The notes: generated by a model not told the origin, from the sequence alone. A stretch of DNA of 64,000 nt from Sphingobacteriaceae bacterium (GCA_016705695.1 JADJLA010000002.1:1-64000); one strand, 5' to 3'; shown: positions 15,894 through 25,266, counted from the stretch's first letter. Program-made: numbers and translations.

Positions 15894-16446
15894 AATAATC
15901 ATCGCCATTACAGGCGCCAGCGGAAGTATTTACGCTAAAGTATTACTTGACAAGCTTAGCAAGATACCTCAACAATATAAAGAAATAGGCATTGTATTAA
16001 GCGATAATGCCAAAGAAGTTTGGAAATTGGAATTGGATAATGAAGACTATAAGAAGTACCCTTTTAAAATTTGGGGCAAGAATGATTTTATGGCTCCCTT
16101 TGCTTCAGGCTCTGCAAAATATAATATGATGGTTATTTGTCCGTGTAGCATGGGAACATTATCGCGCATTGCCTGCGGCATGAGTAACGATCTAATAACC
16201 CGTGCGGCAGATGTTATTTTAAAAGAACGCCGTAAATTAATTTGCGTTACACGCGATACACCTTTGAGTTTAATCCATATCAATAATATGAAAACGGTTA
16301 CAGAAGCCGGCGGAATCATCCTCCCCGCTTCGCCTTCCTTTTATTCGAAACCAAAAACATTTGAGGATCTTGCTGCAACGGTTGCTGATCGCATAATAGA
16401 TATTTTAGGATTGGAACAAGAGAGTTATCGTTGGAACGATAAATAG
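15874..16446 (+). CDS. ubiX: Flavin prenyltransferase UbiX
   Basis: 190 residues. It attaches dimethylallyl phosphate to FMN, giving the cofactor of UbiD-type decarboxylases. IIIAITGASGSIYAKVLL is the FMN-binding start, MVICPCSMGTLSRIACGMSNDLITRAADV the centre, and RRKLICVTRDTPLSLIHINNM the conserved RETPL-like segment. The GTG at 15874 is the only sensible start before the conserved region. Grouping with mqnE supports a role in menaquinone synthesis, although UbiX serves any UbiD partner. Confidence 0.9.
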   Translation: MSQSNHKIIIAITGASGSIYAKVLLDKLSKIPQQYKEIGIVLSDNAKEVWKLELDNEDYKKYPFKIWGKNDFMAPFASGSAKYNMMVICPCSMGTLSRIACGMSNDLITRAADVILKERRKLICVTRDTPLSLIHINNMKTVTEAGGIILPASPSFYSKPKTFEDLAATVADRIIDILGLEQESYRWNDK

Positions 16447-16488
16447 CTGTAAAACCGATATGTCGCCCCTAAAGGGCTTAAAAAAAAA

Positions 16489-16992
16489 TCAAAACACCTT
16501 CCTATACAACATCAACTCCTCTCCCTTTAAAAGAATATTTTTCTCGAAACTGAATCCTAGGCGTTCTAATAATTTTATAGAAGGTTCATTGCTACTCATA
16601 GTAATCGAATCTAGCGCTTTTAATTTCAATTTGCGTTTTGCAAACTCTACAACTGCAAAAGAAGATTCATAAGCATATCCCTTTCCAAAATTCTCCGGCA
16701 AAAAAGCATAACCAATATCTACATTGTCCAAGCCATCGCGTTTTACCAATCCACACATTCCTAGAGGCTCTTTATTACTTTTTAATTCTACCAAATAAAA
16801 TCCAAAACCATACTCGGTATAACTTGGTCTTAATCTTCCTTCAATAAATTCAACGCCTTGTTTTGGATCTTTTACAAACCTATCACCAATATAACGCAAC
16901 CAACCTTCGGTATTCAATAGCTTAATGATGAATTCGCTGTCGGTGGTATCAAATTCTCTTAAGATCAAACGTTCGGTCTCGATCACCTTCAT
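16489..16992 (-). CDS. GNAT N-acetyltransferase (RimJ/RimL-like)
   Basis: 167 residues from the internal ATG at 16992, where the conserved start MKVIETERLILREF lies; the ORF itself opens 30 bases earlier. ERLILREF, DIGYAFLPENFGKGYAYESS (acetyl-CoA loop Q/RxxGxG/A variant) and NEPSIKLLERLGF are hallmarks of GNAT enzymes that acetylate protein N-termini or small amines. Substrate unknown. It overlaps the upstream gene's stop by four bases (ATGA). Confidence 0.85.
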   Translation of the reverse strand: MKVIETERLILREFDTTDSEFIIKLLNTEGWLRYIGDRFVKDPKQGVEFIEGRLRPSYTEYGFGFYLVELKSNKEPLGMCGLVKRDGLDNVDIGYAFLPENFGKGYAYESSFAVVEFAKRKLKLKALDSITMSSNEPSIKLLERLGFSFEKNILLKGEELMLYRKVF

Positions 16993-17399
16993 TTTTTGCG
17001 CACAAAGATCCTTGTATAACAATCATGACATTCATTTTTTAAAATAAGCGTGTCCTTACCTTTAAATTCAAATGAATCTGATATAAGCGTTATCTTATTC
17101 CCGGGTTTTGGCACATAAGTAATAATCGGCCGTTCTTGTTCAGAGAACATGCTTTTTCCGGTTTTGATAAAATATTTTTGGCAATGCACAGTTTGCTTAT
17201 CCTTCCACTCACTATACATTTTATTTTTAGTGAACTCTATCTGCACCTCGCATTTTTCAGTTTTAGGGTTTGTGATCTCACCTGCAAAACCACCTGAAGT
17301 TTCTATCCATGTCCATTTACCGATCAATTTTTTTGGAACAGATTGCGACGACAATAAAATTGCCGAACATATGAGAACTATAGAAACAAAATACCTCAT
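16989..17399 (-). CDS. Secreted lipocalin-like small protein
   Basis: 136 residues with a signal peptide (MRYFVSIVLICSAILLSSQS). KKLIGKWTWIETSGG and strands of about ten residues suggest a small beta-barrel of the lipocalin-like type common in Bacteroidetes. Two cysteines in ECHDCYTRIF near the end may pair. No confident family. It lies between pirin and GNAT genes with one- to four-base overlaps, so it is part of that operon. Confidence 0.6.
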   Translation of the reverse strand: MRYFVSIVLICSAILLSSQSVPKKLIGKWTWIETSGGFAGEITNPKTEKCEVQIEFTKNKMYSEWKDKQTVHCQKYFIKTGKSMFSEQERPIITYVPKPGNKITLISDSFEFKGKDTLILKNECHDCYTRIFVRKK

Positions 17400-18541
17400 C
17401 AGCTTGTTTTTATTTCCTCTTTACCATCGGCATGTTTTGCAAAACGCATTTTTTCGCGCGCATGCACCTGATCGTATTTAGGCCAAGGCCATCCGCCAAA
17501 TTGTGTTTTGTGATAATCCTCAAACGCCTGATTAATTTCTTCTTTTGTATTCATCACAAACGGGCCGTACTGAATTACCGGCTCACCAATTGGTTTACCT
17601 TGTAAGATCAAAATACTCGCGCCTTCCTCTCCGGCAGTTAATATTGTTTCTGCTTGCGGCAAAAGTTCAGCAGCATTATATTTTGGAACATCTGTTCCTG
17701 AAACCAACAGTTTATCGCCTTCGTAATGATAAAGTGTGCGATTAATTCCTTCAGAGGCTTTGGGCAATGTATATGTTGCACCCGCACTCATTTTAATATT
17801 CCAAACAGCTACTTCATTTTTTGCATCAGCAGCCCACGAATCAGGAGGAGGTGTTGGTGCTTTTTTATCGGCAATTTGTCCCGCAATTACTTCAATTACG
17901 GTTTCTTTTCCCTTGGCATCGGTATGTTTGTAATTTGGAATAGCTTCTTTCCACAACATTTTAAAATGAGGCTCTACCATTTTATTCTTCTTTGGAAGAT
18001 TAAGCCAGATCTGAAAAAGTTCCATAGGGTTTTCCTTCTCTTTACTTATTAAAGGAAACATCTCCGAATGCTGAACACCTTTTCCGGCGGTCATCCATTG
18101 AACATCGCCATTACCATATCTTCCAGAAGCGCCCATTGAATCGGCGTGATCAACAATTCCTTGGCGCACAACTGTGATCGTTTCAAAACCTCTGTGCGGA
18201 TGACCCGGAAAACCAGGAACAGTTTTACCATGATACATTCTAAAACCATCTTTAATTATAAAATCATCGCCCATGTGTCGTCCTTTTAAATAATTGGAAG
18301 ATGGTCCCATCACCTCATTCCCCACCGGAAATTTATCTTCGTGGTGAACGCAAAACAAAAAAGGGTCGGCCGTTTCCCATTGAAATCCCAATGGTTTTAT
18401 TTTAATTATAGGATCCATACCTGTTAGTTTAAGTGTTTTTTTAAGATCATTAGCCACGCCGCTCACCGGAATAGCTAATGCAGAAGTGATCGCTAATGAT
18501 AAGCGTGAAATAAAATTTCGTCTTGGGAGTTTATCGCTCAT
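17399..18541 (-). CDS. Pirin family protein with twin-arginine-like signal
   Basis: 380 residues. HPHRGFETITVVRQGIVDHADSMG and MTAGKGVQHSEM carry the His/Glu metal ligands of pirins, cupins that bind iron. The C-terminal pirin cupin also seems present (residues about 240-350). Unusually, the N-terminus is LPRRNFISRLSLAITSALA, an RRxFI motif plus hydrophobic stretch that looks like a Tat export signal; most pirins are cytosolic. Function as redox sensor or quercetinase-like enzyme is unproven. Confidence 0.85.
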   Translation of the reverse strand: MSDKLPRRNFISRLSLAITSALAIPVSGVANDLKKTLKLTGMDPIIKIKPLGFQWETADPFLFCVHHEDKFPVGNEVMGPSSNYLKGRHMGDDFIIKDGFRMYHGKTVPGFPGHPHRGFETITVVRQGIVDHADSMGASGRYGNGDVQWMTAGKGVQHSEMFPLISKEKENPMELFQIWLNLPKKNKMVEPHFKMLWKEAIPNYKHTDAKGKETVIEVIAGQIADKKAPTPPPDSWAADAKNEVAVWNIKMSAGATYTLPKASEGINRTLYHYEGDKLLVSGTDVPKYNAAELLPQAETILTAGEEGASILILQGKPIGEPVIQYGPFVMNTKEEINQAFEDYHKTQFGGWPWPKYDQVHAREKMRFAKHADGKEEIKTS

Positions 18542-18574
18542 AGCATAAAATTTAATACACTGAAATTACTCATT

Positions 18575-19969
18575 TTATTCAAAAGTTCCTTGCTCCTTTT
18601 TTGAGAATACTATTTTCTTTATTTTATTCTTTTTTAACCATCCGCGTACAAGATCGTCGGCATCCGGATAATAATTTACTGTATTAATATAGCTTTTTGC
18701 TTCTTCTATATTACTAAAGGTATCTGATTCGCCAATATAGCCATAACCTGCAAAGTGACCATTTTCAATAAGAACAAGCGATCTTTCTTCGTGATTTCGC
18801 CCTTTATCAATTAGTACAAAGTTGGGATCTTTAAAAATATATTCCTCCAATATTTCATTCGCACGTTTGTTATAGTCCTCTATTTCTTCTTCGCCATTAC
18901 AAATACCATTGCATTTTTTAATTTGGTGGTTAAAACATATGGCATCGTCGCTTGTTAAACCGGTATATCTCATACAAAGTGCATGGTCATCTATCCATGA
19001 TTCTATTTTTTCGCGTGCGCTTAAATAGCTAACAAAGGAACATAAGGCATTTTCGGACTCCGCACTTTCTACAATTTTAAAGCTTATAATACCCTCATCG
19101 CTTTTAAACCAATCTATACAATGTGTAAACAGATCGGCCTTACGCATGCGATTATACTTTGGTTTATGTTTTTTGATCTCCTCCGCCTCCATTAATAAGG
19201 CAATCAATTCACTTCCGGCGGGTTTAAAGTCGGCCTGATAAAGATCGTTGAGCATTTTTTGGCTTTTGCGTTCTTTACTATTAAAATGTCCAAGTGCTCG
19301 GGTATATACATTTACGCTTTTACCAATATAAATGATCTCGTGCTTTTTATTGAAAAAATAATACACCCCGCACTCATCCGGTAATTTATCAAGAATGTAC
19401 TGCTTCATTTTATCGATCCTACGGGTCATGAGCTCGCCTACCCCTTGATTTTTATATTGGGGGTCCATTGTTTTTAAATGCAATAAAAGGTCAAATAATT
19501 TGGCCGTGGCCACAGCATCGCCTTCTGCACGGTGGCGAGCTTCGTTCTCAATTCCTAAAGAAGAGCATAAAGTACCAAGGCTATAAGATATCTTACCCGG
19601 AATCAATTTTCGGCTTAACCGAACGGTACAAAGTGTTTCGCGTTTGTATTTGGCGCCAAGTGACGCAAATTCATCTCTTATAAAACTATAATCAAAACCC
19701 ACATTGTGCGCTACAAAAACGCGGTTCTCGGTCATCTCCCAAATCTTTTGTGCTATCTCATGAAATTTAGGAGCACCGGCCACCATATCGTTAGTAATAC
19801 CGGTTAAGTTTGTAAAGAAGGGAGTGATGTTACACTCCGGGTCAATAAGGGTTGTAAATTTATCGGTTACCTGTAAACCGTCGTGTAAGAGAATGCAAAT
19901 TTCGGTGATCCTCCCTTTTCGGAACTCGTACTTTCCTCCGCATGTTTCTATATCTATTATGGCAAACAT
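18575..19969 (-). CDS. DEDDh exonuclease fused to GIY-YIG nuclease (DnaQ-UvrC/Cho-like)
   Basis: 464 residues. The N-terminal 3'-5' exonuclease is of the DNA polymerase III epsilon type: IIDIETCGG (Asp/Glu), FVAHNVGFDYSFI and RHRAEGDAVATAKLF give the DEDDh residues. From about 195, CGVYYFFNKKHEIIYIGKS is a GIY-YIG domain of the UvrC/Cho kind, followed by a UvrC-like middle (CFNHQIKKCNGICNGEE). Such fusions occur in Bacteroidetes and actinobacteria and are presumed to act in repair. The start at 19969 coincides with the first conserved residue. Confidence 0.9.
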   Translation of the reverse strand: MFAIIDIETCGGKYEFRKGRITEICILLHDGLQVTDKFTTLIDPECNITPFFTNLTGITNDMVAGAPKFHEIAQKIWEMTENRVFVAHNVGFDYSFIRDEFASLGAKYKRETLCTVRLSRKLIPGKISYSLGTLCSSLGIENEARHRAEGDAVATAKLFDLLLHLKTMDPQYKNQGVGELMTRRIDKMKQYILDKLPDECGVYYFFNKKHEIIYIGKSVNVYTRALGHFNSKERKSQKMLNDLYQADFKPAGSELIALLMEAEEIKKHKPKYNRMRKADLFTHCIDWFKSDEGIISFKIVESAESENALCSFVSYLSAREKIESWIDDHALCMRYTGLTSDDAICFNHQIKKCNGICNGEEEIEDYNKRANEILEEYIFKDPNFVLIDKGRNHEERSLVLIENGHFAGYGYIGESDTFSNIEEAKSYINTVNYYPDADDLVRGWLKKNKIKKIVFSKKEQGTFE

Positions 19970-20062
19970 CGCGTTCTTTGTATATGCAAAGGTATTTAAA
20001 AAAGGTGTCGTTCTGTTCTTTTGTTAGGGTATTTTTACTATATTCGTTATAAATATATAAAG

Positions 20063-21541
20063 ATGAGAAAAATTTTACTCCTTACATTTTTTGCGATCAC
20101 AACACTTTCTTTTTCGCAAAACGCCAAAAAACTTATTGAAACCATTAAAGCGGGAGGTAAAATCGACCACGCTTTGCTTTATCCAAAAAGCGCTCAAGCC
20201 TTAAAAACAAGTGCGATCGTACAAAAAATAGACAGTATGTACTATTGGAATTTCTCTACCAGTAGTAATAGTTGGACCACTGAACCTTATAGAAGATTTA
20301 CAGGATATACCTATGATGCGAACAATAATCGCACAAGCCGCATCGGCGAGAATTACTTTAGTTCCAATTGGTTCTATAGCTCAAAAGAGGATAATATGTA
20401 TGATGCCAATAATAATAACCTTCAAGATCTTAATTTAAGTTGGGGCGGTAGCTCTTGGAATAATAATTCTAAGAACGACCATACTTATAATGCCAGTAAC
20501 AATAGAACATCTTCTACAAACTCCAGTTGGAATGGAAGTGCTTGGGATAATGTAAGCAAAATAACAAATACATACAGTGCGCAGCAGAATTTAACCAATG
20601 CACTGGGCGAGAAATGGGTTGCAAGTGCCTGGCAAAACGATTGGAGAAGAGCCTCAACTTACGACGCCAACAATAATCAGCTAACCTACTCTTACGAAAC
20701 ATACACGCTTTCGGCTTGGAGGAAGGATAACAAAGAGTTATATACTTATAATGCATCAAATATGCCGCTCACTTATACCTCTCAGCTTGGTAATGGCAGC
20801 ATATGGGTAAATGATGGTAGAGAAACCTATACTTATGACTTTAATAATAATCCCGTTTTGTATACGATGGAAACATGGACCAATAACGCTTGGGAGAATG
20901 TTTATCAAGCCACCTTTACGGTAACCGGGAACAATATCACCAATATACTTTTAGAAGAATGGCTTGGAAACACATGGGTAAAATACTTAAAGGTAAACAC
21001 AACTTATAATGCCGCTAATAGCCCTTTAATTGACACTTATCAAATGTGGACAGGTTCTGCCTGGGTAAATGATGGTAGATACGTTTATACTTACGACGCT
21101 AATAATAACGAAACCTCAGAAACATATCAGGAATGGTTAAGCAGTTCGTGGAAGATCAGTGACTATCACGGAAGACGTTGGGATGCGAATAGCTATAATT
21201 ATAGTGATGTGAAGCGTTATTATAATAGTGGGGGCGGCCCGGTTAACTATGGCGATAGCTCTATTACCTATTATAAAACAGTAGTTGGCATTAAAGAGAA
21301 TAGCGCCAAACAGAGCCGACTTTCAGTTTACCCTAACCCCGGAAAAGGTGTTTTTACCATAGAAAATGCAATACATATTACTTCACTTGAAGTATATAAT
21401 ACTCAAGGAATACAGGTGTTTGAGACCAAAATTGAAAGTAAAAGCGCCAAGCTCGACCTATCGCATTTGTGTGCAGGAATGTATTTTATTAAGGTAAATG
21501 AGGGTAATTCACCTATTATTCATAAAGTAATAGTAGAGTAA
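20063..21541 (+). CDS. Secreted protein with YD-like tandem repeats and T9SS sorting domain
   Basis: 492 residues from the ATG at 20063, where a signal peptide starts (MRKILLLTFFAITTLSFSQ); the ORF opens 42 bases earlier. From about 60 to 390 there are some ten copies of a 30-residue unit with a TYDANNN core and W-x-SAWxN, for example YTYDANNNETSETYQEW. The last 80 residues (RLSVYPNPGKGVFTIEN ... CAGMYFIKVNE) form a type A T9SS domain, so the protein is exported and probably surface-attached. A terminator follows. Confidence 0.85.
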   Translation: MRKILLLTFFAITTLSFSQNAKKLIETIKAGGKIDHALLYPKSAQALKTSAIVQKIDSMYYWNFSTSSNSWTTEPYRRFTGYTYDANNNRTSRIGENYFSSNWFYSSKEDNMYDANNNNLQDLNLSWGGSSWNNNSKNDHTYNASNNRTSSTNSSWNGSAWDNVSKITNTYSAQQNLTNALGEKWVASAWQNDWRRASTYDANNNQLTYSYETYTLSAWRKDNKELYTYNASNMPLTYTSQLGNGSIWVNDGRETYTYDFNNNPVLYTMETWTNNAWENVYQATFTVTGNNITNILLEEWLGNTWVKYLKVNTTYNAANSPLIDTYQMWTGSAWVNDGRYVYTYDANNNETSETYQEWLSSSWKISDYHGRRWDANSYNYSDVKRYYNSGGGPVNYGDSSITYYKTVVGIKENSAKQSRLSVYPNPGKGVFTIENAIHITSLEVYNTQGIQVFETKIESKSAKLDLSHLCAGMYFIKVNEGNSPIIHKVIVE

Positions 21542-21608
21542 ATCATCCTAAAACTTTTTTCTAACAAAATTCAAAAAACGAAAATCAGCTATTTGAACCA
21601 ATTTTTTT

Positions 21609-21639
21609 AGGTGTTTTCCCAATGGAAAACACCTTTTTT
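21609..21639 (+). terminator. Rho-independent terminator
   Basis: AGGTGTTTTCC..GGAAAACACCT stem followed by T-run, 70 bases after the T9SS gene. Confidence 0.8.
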
Positions 21640-21728
21640 GTTGTTTTTTACTTGGGTAAAATGATGCATTCACAAGGGCAAAATAGTTGATAACGTTGAT
21701 TTTGGTTGATAAACTTTTTTTGTTCTTT

Positions 21729-21760
21729 TTTGTTTGTCATAGAGAAATCATATATATTTG
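21729..21760 (+). promoter_or_regulatory. Bacteroidetes-type promoter for the SWIB gene
   Basis: TTTG at 21729-21732 and TATATTTG at 21753-21760, 20 bases apart, 38 bases before the start codon. This matches the TTTG / TAnnTTTG consensus and supports the identity of the organism group. Confidence 0.7.
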
Positions 21761-21798
21761 CTCACATAAAGTTCTCACTAATTTAAAAAAACCAAATC

Positions 21799-22185
21799 AT
21801 GGCAAAAAAAGCAACAAAGAAAAAAGCTGCTCCGAAAAAGAAAGCGGCTAAAAAAGTAGCAAAAAAAGCAGTTAAGAAAGCTGCAAAAAAAGCTCCAAAA
21901 AAAGCTAAGAAAGCAAAAAAATCAGGAGCAAAGCGTAAATTAAATCCAGCATTATTAAAGCCTTACCAACCAAGCGCAATCCTTGGAGCAGTAGTAGGTA
22001 ACAACCCGATTCCTCGTAGTCAAGTTGTGAAAAAAATGTGGAATTACATTAAAGCAAACAAATTGCAAGACAACAAAAACCGTCGTATGATCAATGCTGA
22101 CGAGAAATTGAAAGCGATCTTCAGTGGTAAAAATCAAGTATCAATGTTTGAAATGGCAAAACACCTTTCAAAACACTTGAAATAG
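21799..22185 (+). CDS. Histone H1-like lysine-rich tail fused to SWIB/MDM2 domain
   Basis: 128 residues. The first 47 are almost only Lys, Ala and Pro (KKAAPKKKAAKKVAKKA), as in eukaryotic H1 tails and bacterial AlgR3/Hc1-like proteins. Residues 50-127 form a SWIB domain: LLKPYQPSAILGAVVG, RSQVVKKMWNYIKAN, RRMINADEKLKAIF and FEMAKHLSKHLK. SWIB domains in chromatin remodellers mediate protein contacts; in bacteria such proteins are thought to be nucleoid-associated. A strong promoter and own terminator suggest abundant expression. Confidence 0.9.
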   Translation: MAKKATKKKAAPKKKAAKKVAKKAVKKAAKKAPKKAKKAKKSGAKRKLNPALLKPYQPSAILGAVVGNNPIPRSQVVKKMWNYIKANKLQDNKNRRMINADEKLKAIFSGKNQVSMFEMAKHLSKHLK

Positions 22186-22206
22186 TAGAAATTTAATTTC
22201 TTTGAA

Positions 22207-22235
22207 AAGGGCACTCTAAAGGTGCCCTTTTTTAT
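22207..22235 (+). terminator. Rho-independent terminator
   Basis: AAGGGCACTC..GGTGCCCTTTTTTATTTT, just after the SWIB gene and before the convergent hydrolase gene. Confidence 0.85.
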
Positions 22236-22240
22236 TTTCA

Positions 22241-23611
22241 TTATATTTCAAAAACCTCCCCTGAGGTTGGAATCACAGATGAGTACCCAAAGGTTTCTTT
22301 TATTTTATCCATCAATCCTTGAGCTCCTGTTTTTTCGCCATGAATAATGAATATATGCGCCGGTGCTTCTTCAAGACCACTCATCCAGTGAATAAGTTCA
22401 CTTTGATCGGCGTGCGCTGAAAGTCCTTCAATAAGTGCCACATTTGCCTTTACGGGATAAAACTTTCCGCGTAGCTTTATTTCTTTTGCCCCTTCTAATA
22501 AAGCTCTTCCTCTGGTTCCCTCTCCCTGGTGACCCGAGATCAAGATGGTTGAATTTGGATCGCCAAGATAGTGTTCAAAATAAGTAAGCACCCTTCCACC
22601 CGATGCCATTCCGCTTGCGGCAATAATTATTTTGGCCGATTTGTCTAATGCAAGTCTTGCTGTTTCCTCAAGCTTCTTCACCATTTTTATCTCCCTGGTT
22701 ATCTTCTCACACACATCAGCCGATAGTTTATGCCAAGATCCATGTCGTTTAAAAACATCAAGCACACTAACGCCCATAGGACTATCCATGTAAACCGGAA
22801 GCGCAGGAATTTTACCTTCGTGGCGTAGTTGCCATAAATAATACATAAGTAATTGGGCACGCTCAACCGCAAAACTTGGAATGACAATAGTTCCACCGGG
22901 AGCAATGGCTTTATTAATAACTTCGGCAAGGTTTTGTTTCGCATTAGAACTATGTATCCGATCGCCATAGGTAGATTCCATTAAAAGAACATCCGCTTTT
23001 TGGGGCCTCATTGGATCTCTTAGCAATGGGTCGTTTGGCCGACCAATATCTCCCGAGATCACAATTACTTTGCCATGGATCTTTAATTCAACAAACGTTG
23101 CGCCAACAATATGTCCGTTGTAACGAAACCTAAACGAAACACCCGGAAACAGATCTATCCATTGATCAAGGGGCTTCGCCTCAAAAAAATAAAAAACCGC
23201 CTCTGCTTCTTTTACGGTGTAAAGCGGTTTGGCCGGTTTGTGTTTACTATACTTAAAATTATTTGCGCGCTCCGCATCCTCTTCTTGAATTCGTGCGCTA
23301 TCTTTTAAAATAAGTTTGGCAATGTCAATGGTAGGCTCAGTACCAAAAATACTCCCTGTAAAACCTTGCTTTACTAATAATGGCAAATAACCTACATGGT
23401 CTAAATGACCATGGGTAAGGATCACATGATCCAAAGATGGTACATCAAAAGGTAGATCTGACCAGTTTCGTAATCGTAATTCTTTTAACCCCTGAAACAA
23501 GCCACAATCAATAAGTATCTTCTTTCCGTCAAATTCTATCAAGTGCTTTGAACCTGTAACAGTACCTGCTGCCCCAATAAACTTGATCTTTATTTTTTTT
23601 TGATCGATCAT
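22241..23611 (-). CDS. Metallo-beta-lactamase fold RNA hydrolase (beta-CASP family)
   Basis: 456 residues. ILTHGHLDHVGYLP gives the HxHxDH zinc site. The beta-CASP insert and the C-terminal RMMBL-like part follow (LISGHQGEGTRGRALLEG; LSAHADQSELIHWM with the late histidines). Length and order match the YSH1/CPSF73-like bacterial exonucleases (Pfam Lactamase_B, Beta-Casp, RMMBL). Probable role: RNA processing or decay in the cytosol. Confidence 0.9.
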   Translation of the reverse strand: MIDQKKIKIKFIGAAGTVTGSKHLIEFDGKKILIDCGLFQGLKELRLRNWSDLPFDVPSLDHVILTHGHLDHVGYLPLLVKQGFTGSIFGTEPTIDIAKLILKDSARIQEEDAERANNFKYSKHKPAKPLYTVKEAEAVFYFFEAKPLDQWIDLFPGVSFRFRYNGHIVGATFVELKIHGKVIVISGDIGRPNDPLLRDPMRPQKADVLLMESTYGDRIHSSNAKQNLAEVINKAIAPGGTIVIPSFAVERAQLLMYYLWQLRHEGKIPALPVYMDSPMGVSVLDVFKRHGSWHKLSADVCEKITREIKMVKKLEETARLALDKSAKIIIAASGMASGGRVLTYFEHYLGDPNSTILISGHQGEGTRGRALLEGAKEIKLRGKFYPVKANVALIEGLSAHADQSELIHWMSGLEEAPAHIFIIHGEKTGAQGLMDKIKETFGYSSVIPTSGEVFEI

Positions 23612-23643
23612 TTTTTAAACGCTAATTTAATAGTGCATTCGTT

Positions 23644-24507
23644 TTAAATCTTTTTCACCCCTTTGCCTTCACCCTTCGATAAATTTTGAACCTCGTTCAT
23701 TACTGATAAAAGTCGATTTCCCTTTATTCCTATCTTTTCCAAGATGCGTTGGTCATTATTAATATCTGTTGACATTACAACTTTAGCATCAAGTAATCTT
23801 TGTTTCTCTACTTTTGTAAGCGTGGTTAAACAGGTTATAGGATATAATCCTGAGCTATCTATCAGATCTTTCAATCCTTTTCCTTTTGGATGATCCCAGC
23901 TCAATAGCCTTAATCCTGCGCAAGTACCATATTTAACAGCATCACCGGTAAATTTTGTATTGGTAACAACCCAACCTTGATGGATCATTTTTTGGTGACC
24001 CGGTAATTGTTTCCAAGTCTTCTCCACATCCTGAAATCTTGCCTGAATATATAAAGGGATCTTTACATCACTCATGGTTCCGGGTTGGTTATGGTATTTA
24101 CATTCGATCATGCAAAAGGTATTATCTTTTTCGGCTACCACATCTATTTCGTGATTTACGCACTCGCCTGCAACTATCTGACTTACTTTTGTATTATACC
24201 CTTGGTGTTTTAAGATCTCGGCCACAAAACTCTCGAAAGAATATCCCGAAGGACCAAGCTCCATAATGGCATTTTTTAGTTTGTATTTTGCCGCCACATG
24301 TTTTGATCTTTGTTTTAAAAGATTAAACGCCATGCGATAGATCTTTTTTGTAGTGATCCCCTGAAATAATTTTGGTTTTACTTCGAGTAAAATGGAGTCA
24401 ATTATATCCTTGCTTGCGCCCGACCTTTGTAGTGAGGTGCGCAGTTTATCTTCCGAAAAAGGAACTACTGCTCCGGAAGTTTTGGTGATCAGTGTTTCTC
24501 TTTTCAT
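23644..24507 (-). CDS. ATP-cone domain fused to Mrr-like restriction nuclease domain
   Basis: 287 residues. The first 85 look like an ATP-cone (ITKTSGAVVPFSEDKLRTSLQRSG, TKKIYRMAFNLLK), the nucleotide-binding regulator known from ribonucleotide reductase and NrdR. Residues 88-200 contain SFVAEILKHQGYNTKV, HEIDVVAEKDNTFCMIECKYH (D-x(n)-ExK nuclease core) and GWVVTNTKFTGDAVKYG, as in Mrr-type endonucleases. The tail has a helix-hairpin-like segment. ATP-cone/Mrr fusions are seen in several phyla; role unknown, perhaps nucleotide-sensing DNA cleavage. Confidence 0.8.
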   Translation of the reverse strand: MKRETLITKTSGAVVPFSEDKLRTSLQRSGASKDIIDSILLEVKPKLFQGITTKKIYRMAFNLLKQRSKHVAAKYKLKNAIMELGPSGYSFESFVAEILKHQGYNTKVSQIVAGECVNHEIDVVAEKDNTFCMIECKYHNQPGTMSDVKIPLYIQARFQDVEKTWKQLPGHQKMIHQGWVVTNTKFTGDAVKYGTCAGLRLLSWDHPKGKGLKDLIDSSGLYPITCLTTLTKVEKQRLLDAKVVMSTDINNDQRILEKIGIKGNRLLSVMNEVQNLSKGEGKGVKKI

Positions 24508-24537
24508 GTATTCACTAATTTATAACTAATTGAACTA

Positions 24538-25266
24538 TCAAACAAGTTGTTTTACCATGGTGATCACGCCAATTACAAATATAAGTATGAGTAACACTTT
24601 TTTGAATTGCGCTTGAGAAAATAAGGCCAATATTTTTTTACCCACGAACGTTCCAACAAATCCAACCACAATTAATATGGCAACCAGGTATAGATCGTGA
24701 ACATGCACAAAACCATTGGCCGTATACACAACGCTTCGGGTGAGATCAATTCCAAGATCGATAATGGCTGAAGTTGCAATAAAACTATTCATTTCAAGAT
24801 CGAACGCTGCTAAGGTCAATCCGCGAATAGCGCCGCCGGTTCCTAAAAGTCCGGCTACCGCCCCCGATAATGCGCCTCCTGCAATTGAATTAGATCGGGT
24901 TGGTTTTAATACGAGGTTCTTAAAAATAAAAAGTGTGAGGCTCATTACAATTAAAAATATGGCCAAAACGATCTCAAGAATTGTACTGTCTAGAAATTTA
25001 GAAAAATAGGCTCCTAAGGCCACAAAAATAATAGAAGGGATTCCGATATTGATAATTAGTTGTTTATCGATCCCTTTTCTAAAAAGTGTGATTTTAGATA
25101 GATTGCTTGCCAAATGAAAAAGTGCGGTTATCCCCAACACCGAGTGAAAATCAAGAAAAAAACCCGCTATAGGTACAAATAGTAACGATGATCCAAAACC
25201 GCTTACTGTTCCTACAATTTCGGCGAGGAGTGATAAAATTATGAACCAAATAAGATTATCTATCAT
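24538..25266 (-). CDS. TauE/SafE family transporter
   Basis: 242 residues from the ATG at 25266 (MIDNLIWFIILSLLAEIVG); the longer ORF start at 25359 lies inside the upstream gene. About eight membrane helices, with the family's glycine-rich repeats GTVSGFGSSLLFVP and GAVAGLLGTGGAIRG. Members are proposed to export sulfite, sulfonates or related anions, or to act as simple permeases; substrate not predictable. It overlaps the upstream gene by eleven bases. Confidence 0.85.
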   Translation of the reverse strand: MIDNLIWFIILSLLAEIVGTVSGFGSSLLFVPIAGFFLDFHSVLGITALFHLASNLSKITLFRKGIDKQLIINIGIPSIIFVALGAYFSKFLDSTILEIVLAIFLIVMSLTLFIFKNLVLKPTRSNSIAGGALSGAVAGLLGTGGAIRGLTLAAFDLEMNSFIATSAIIDLGIDLTRSVVYTANGFVHVHDLYLVAILIVVGFVGTFVGKKILALFSQAQFKKVLLILIFVIGVITMVKQLV

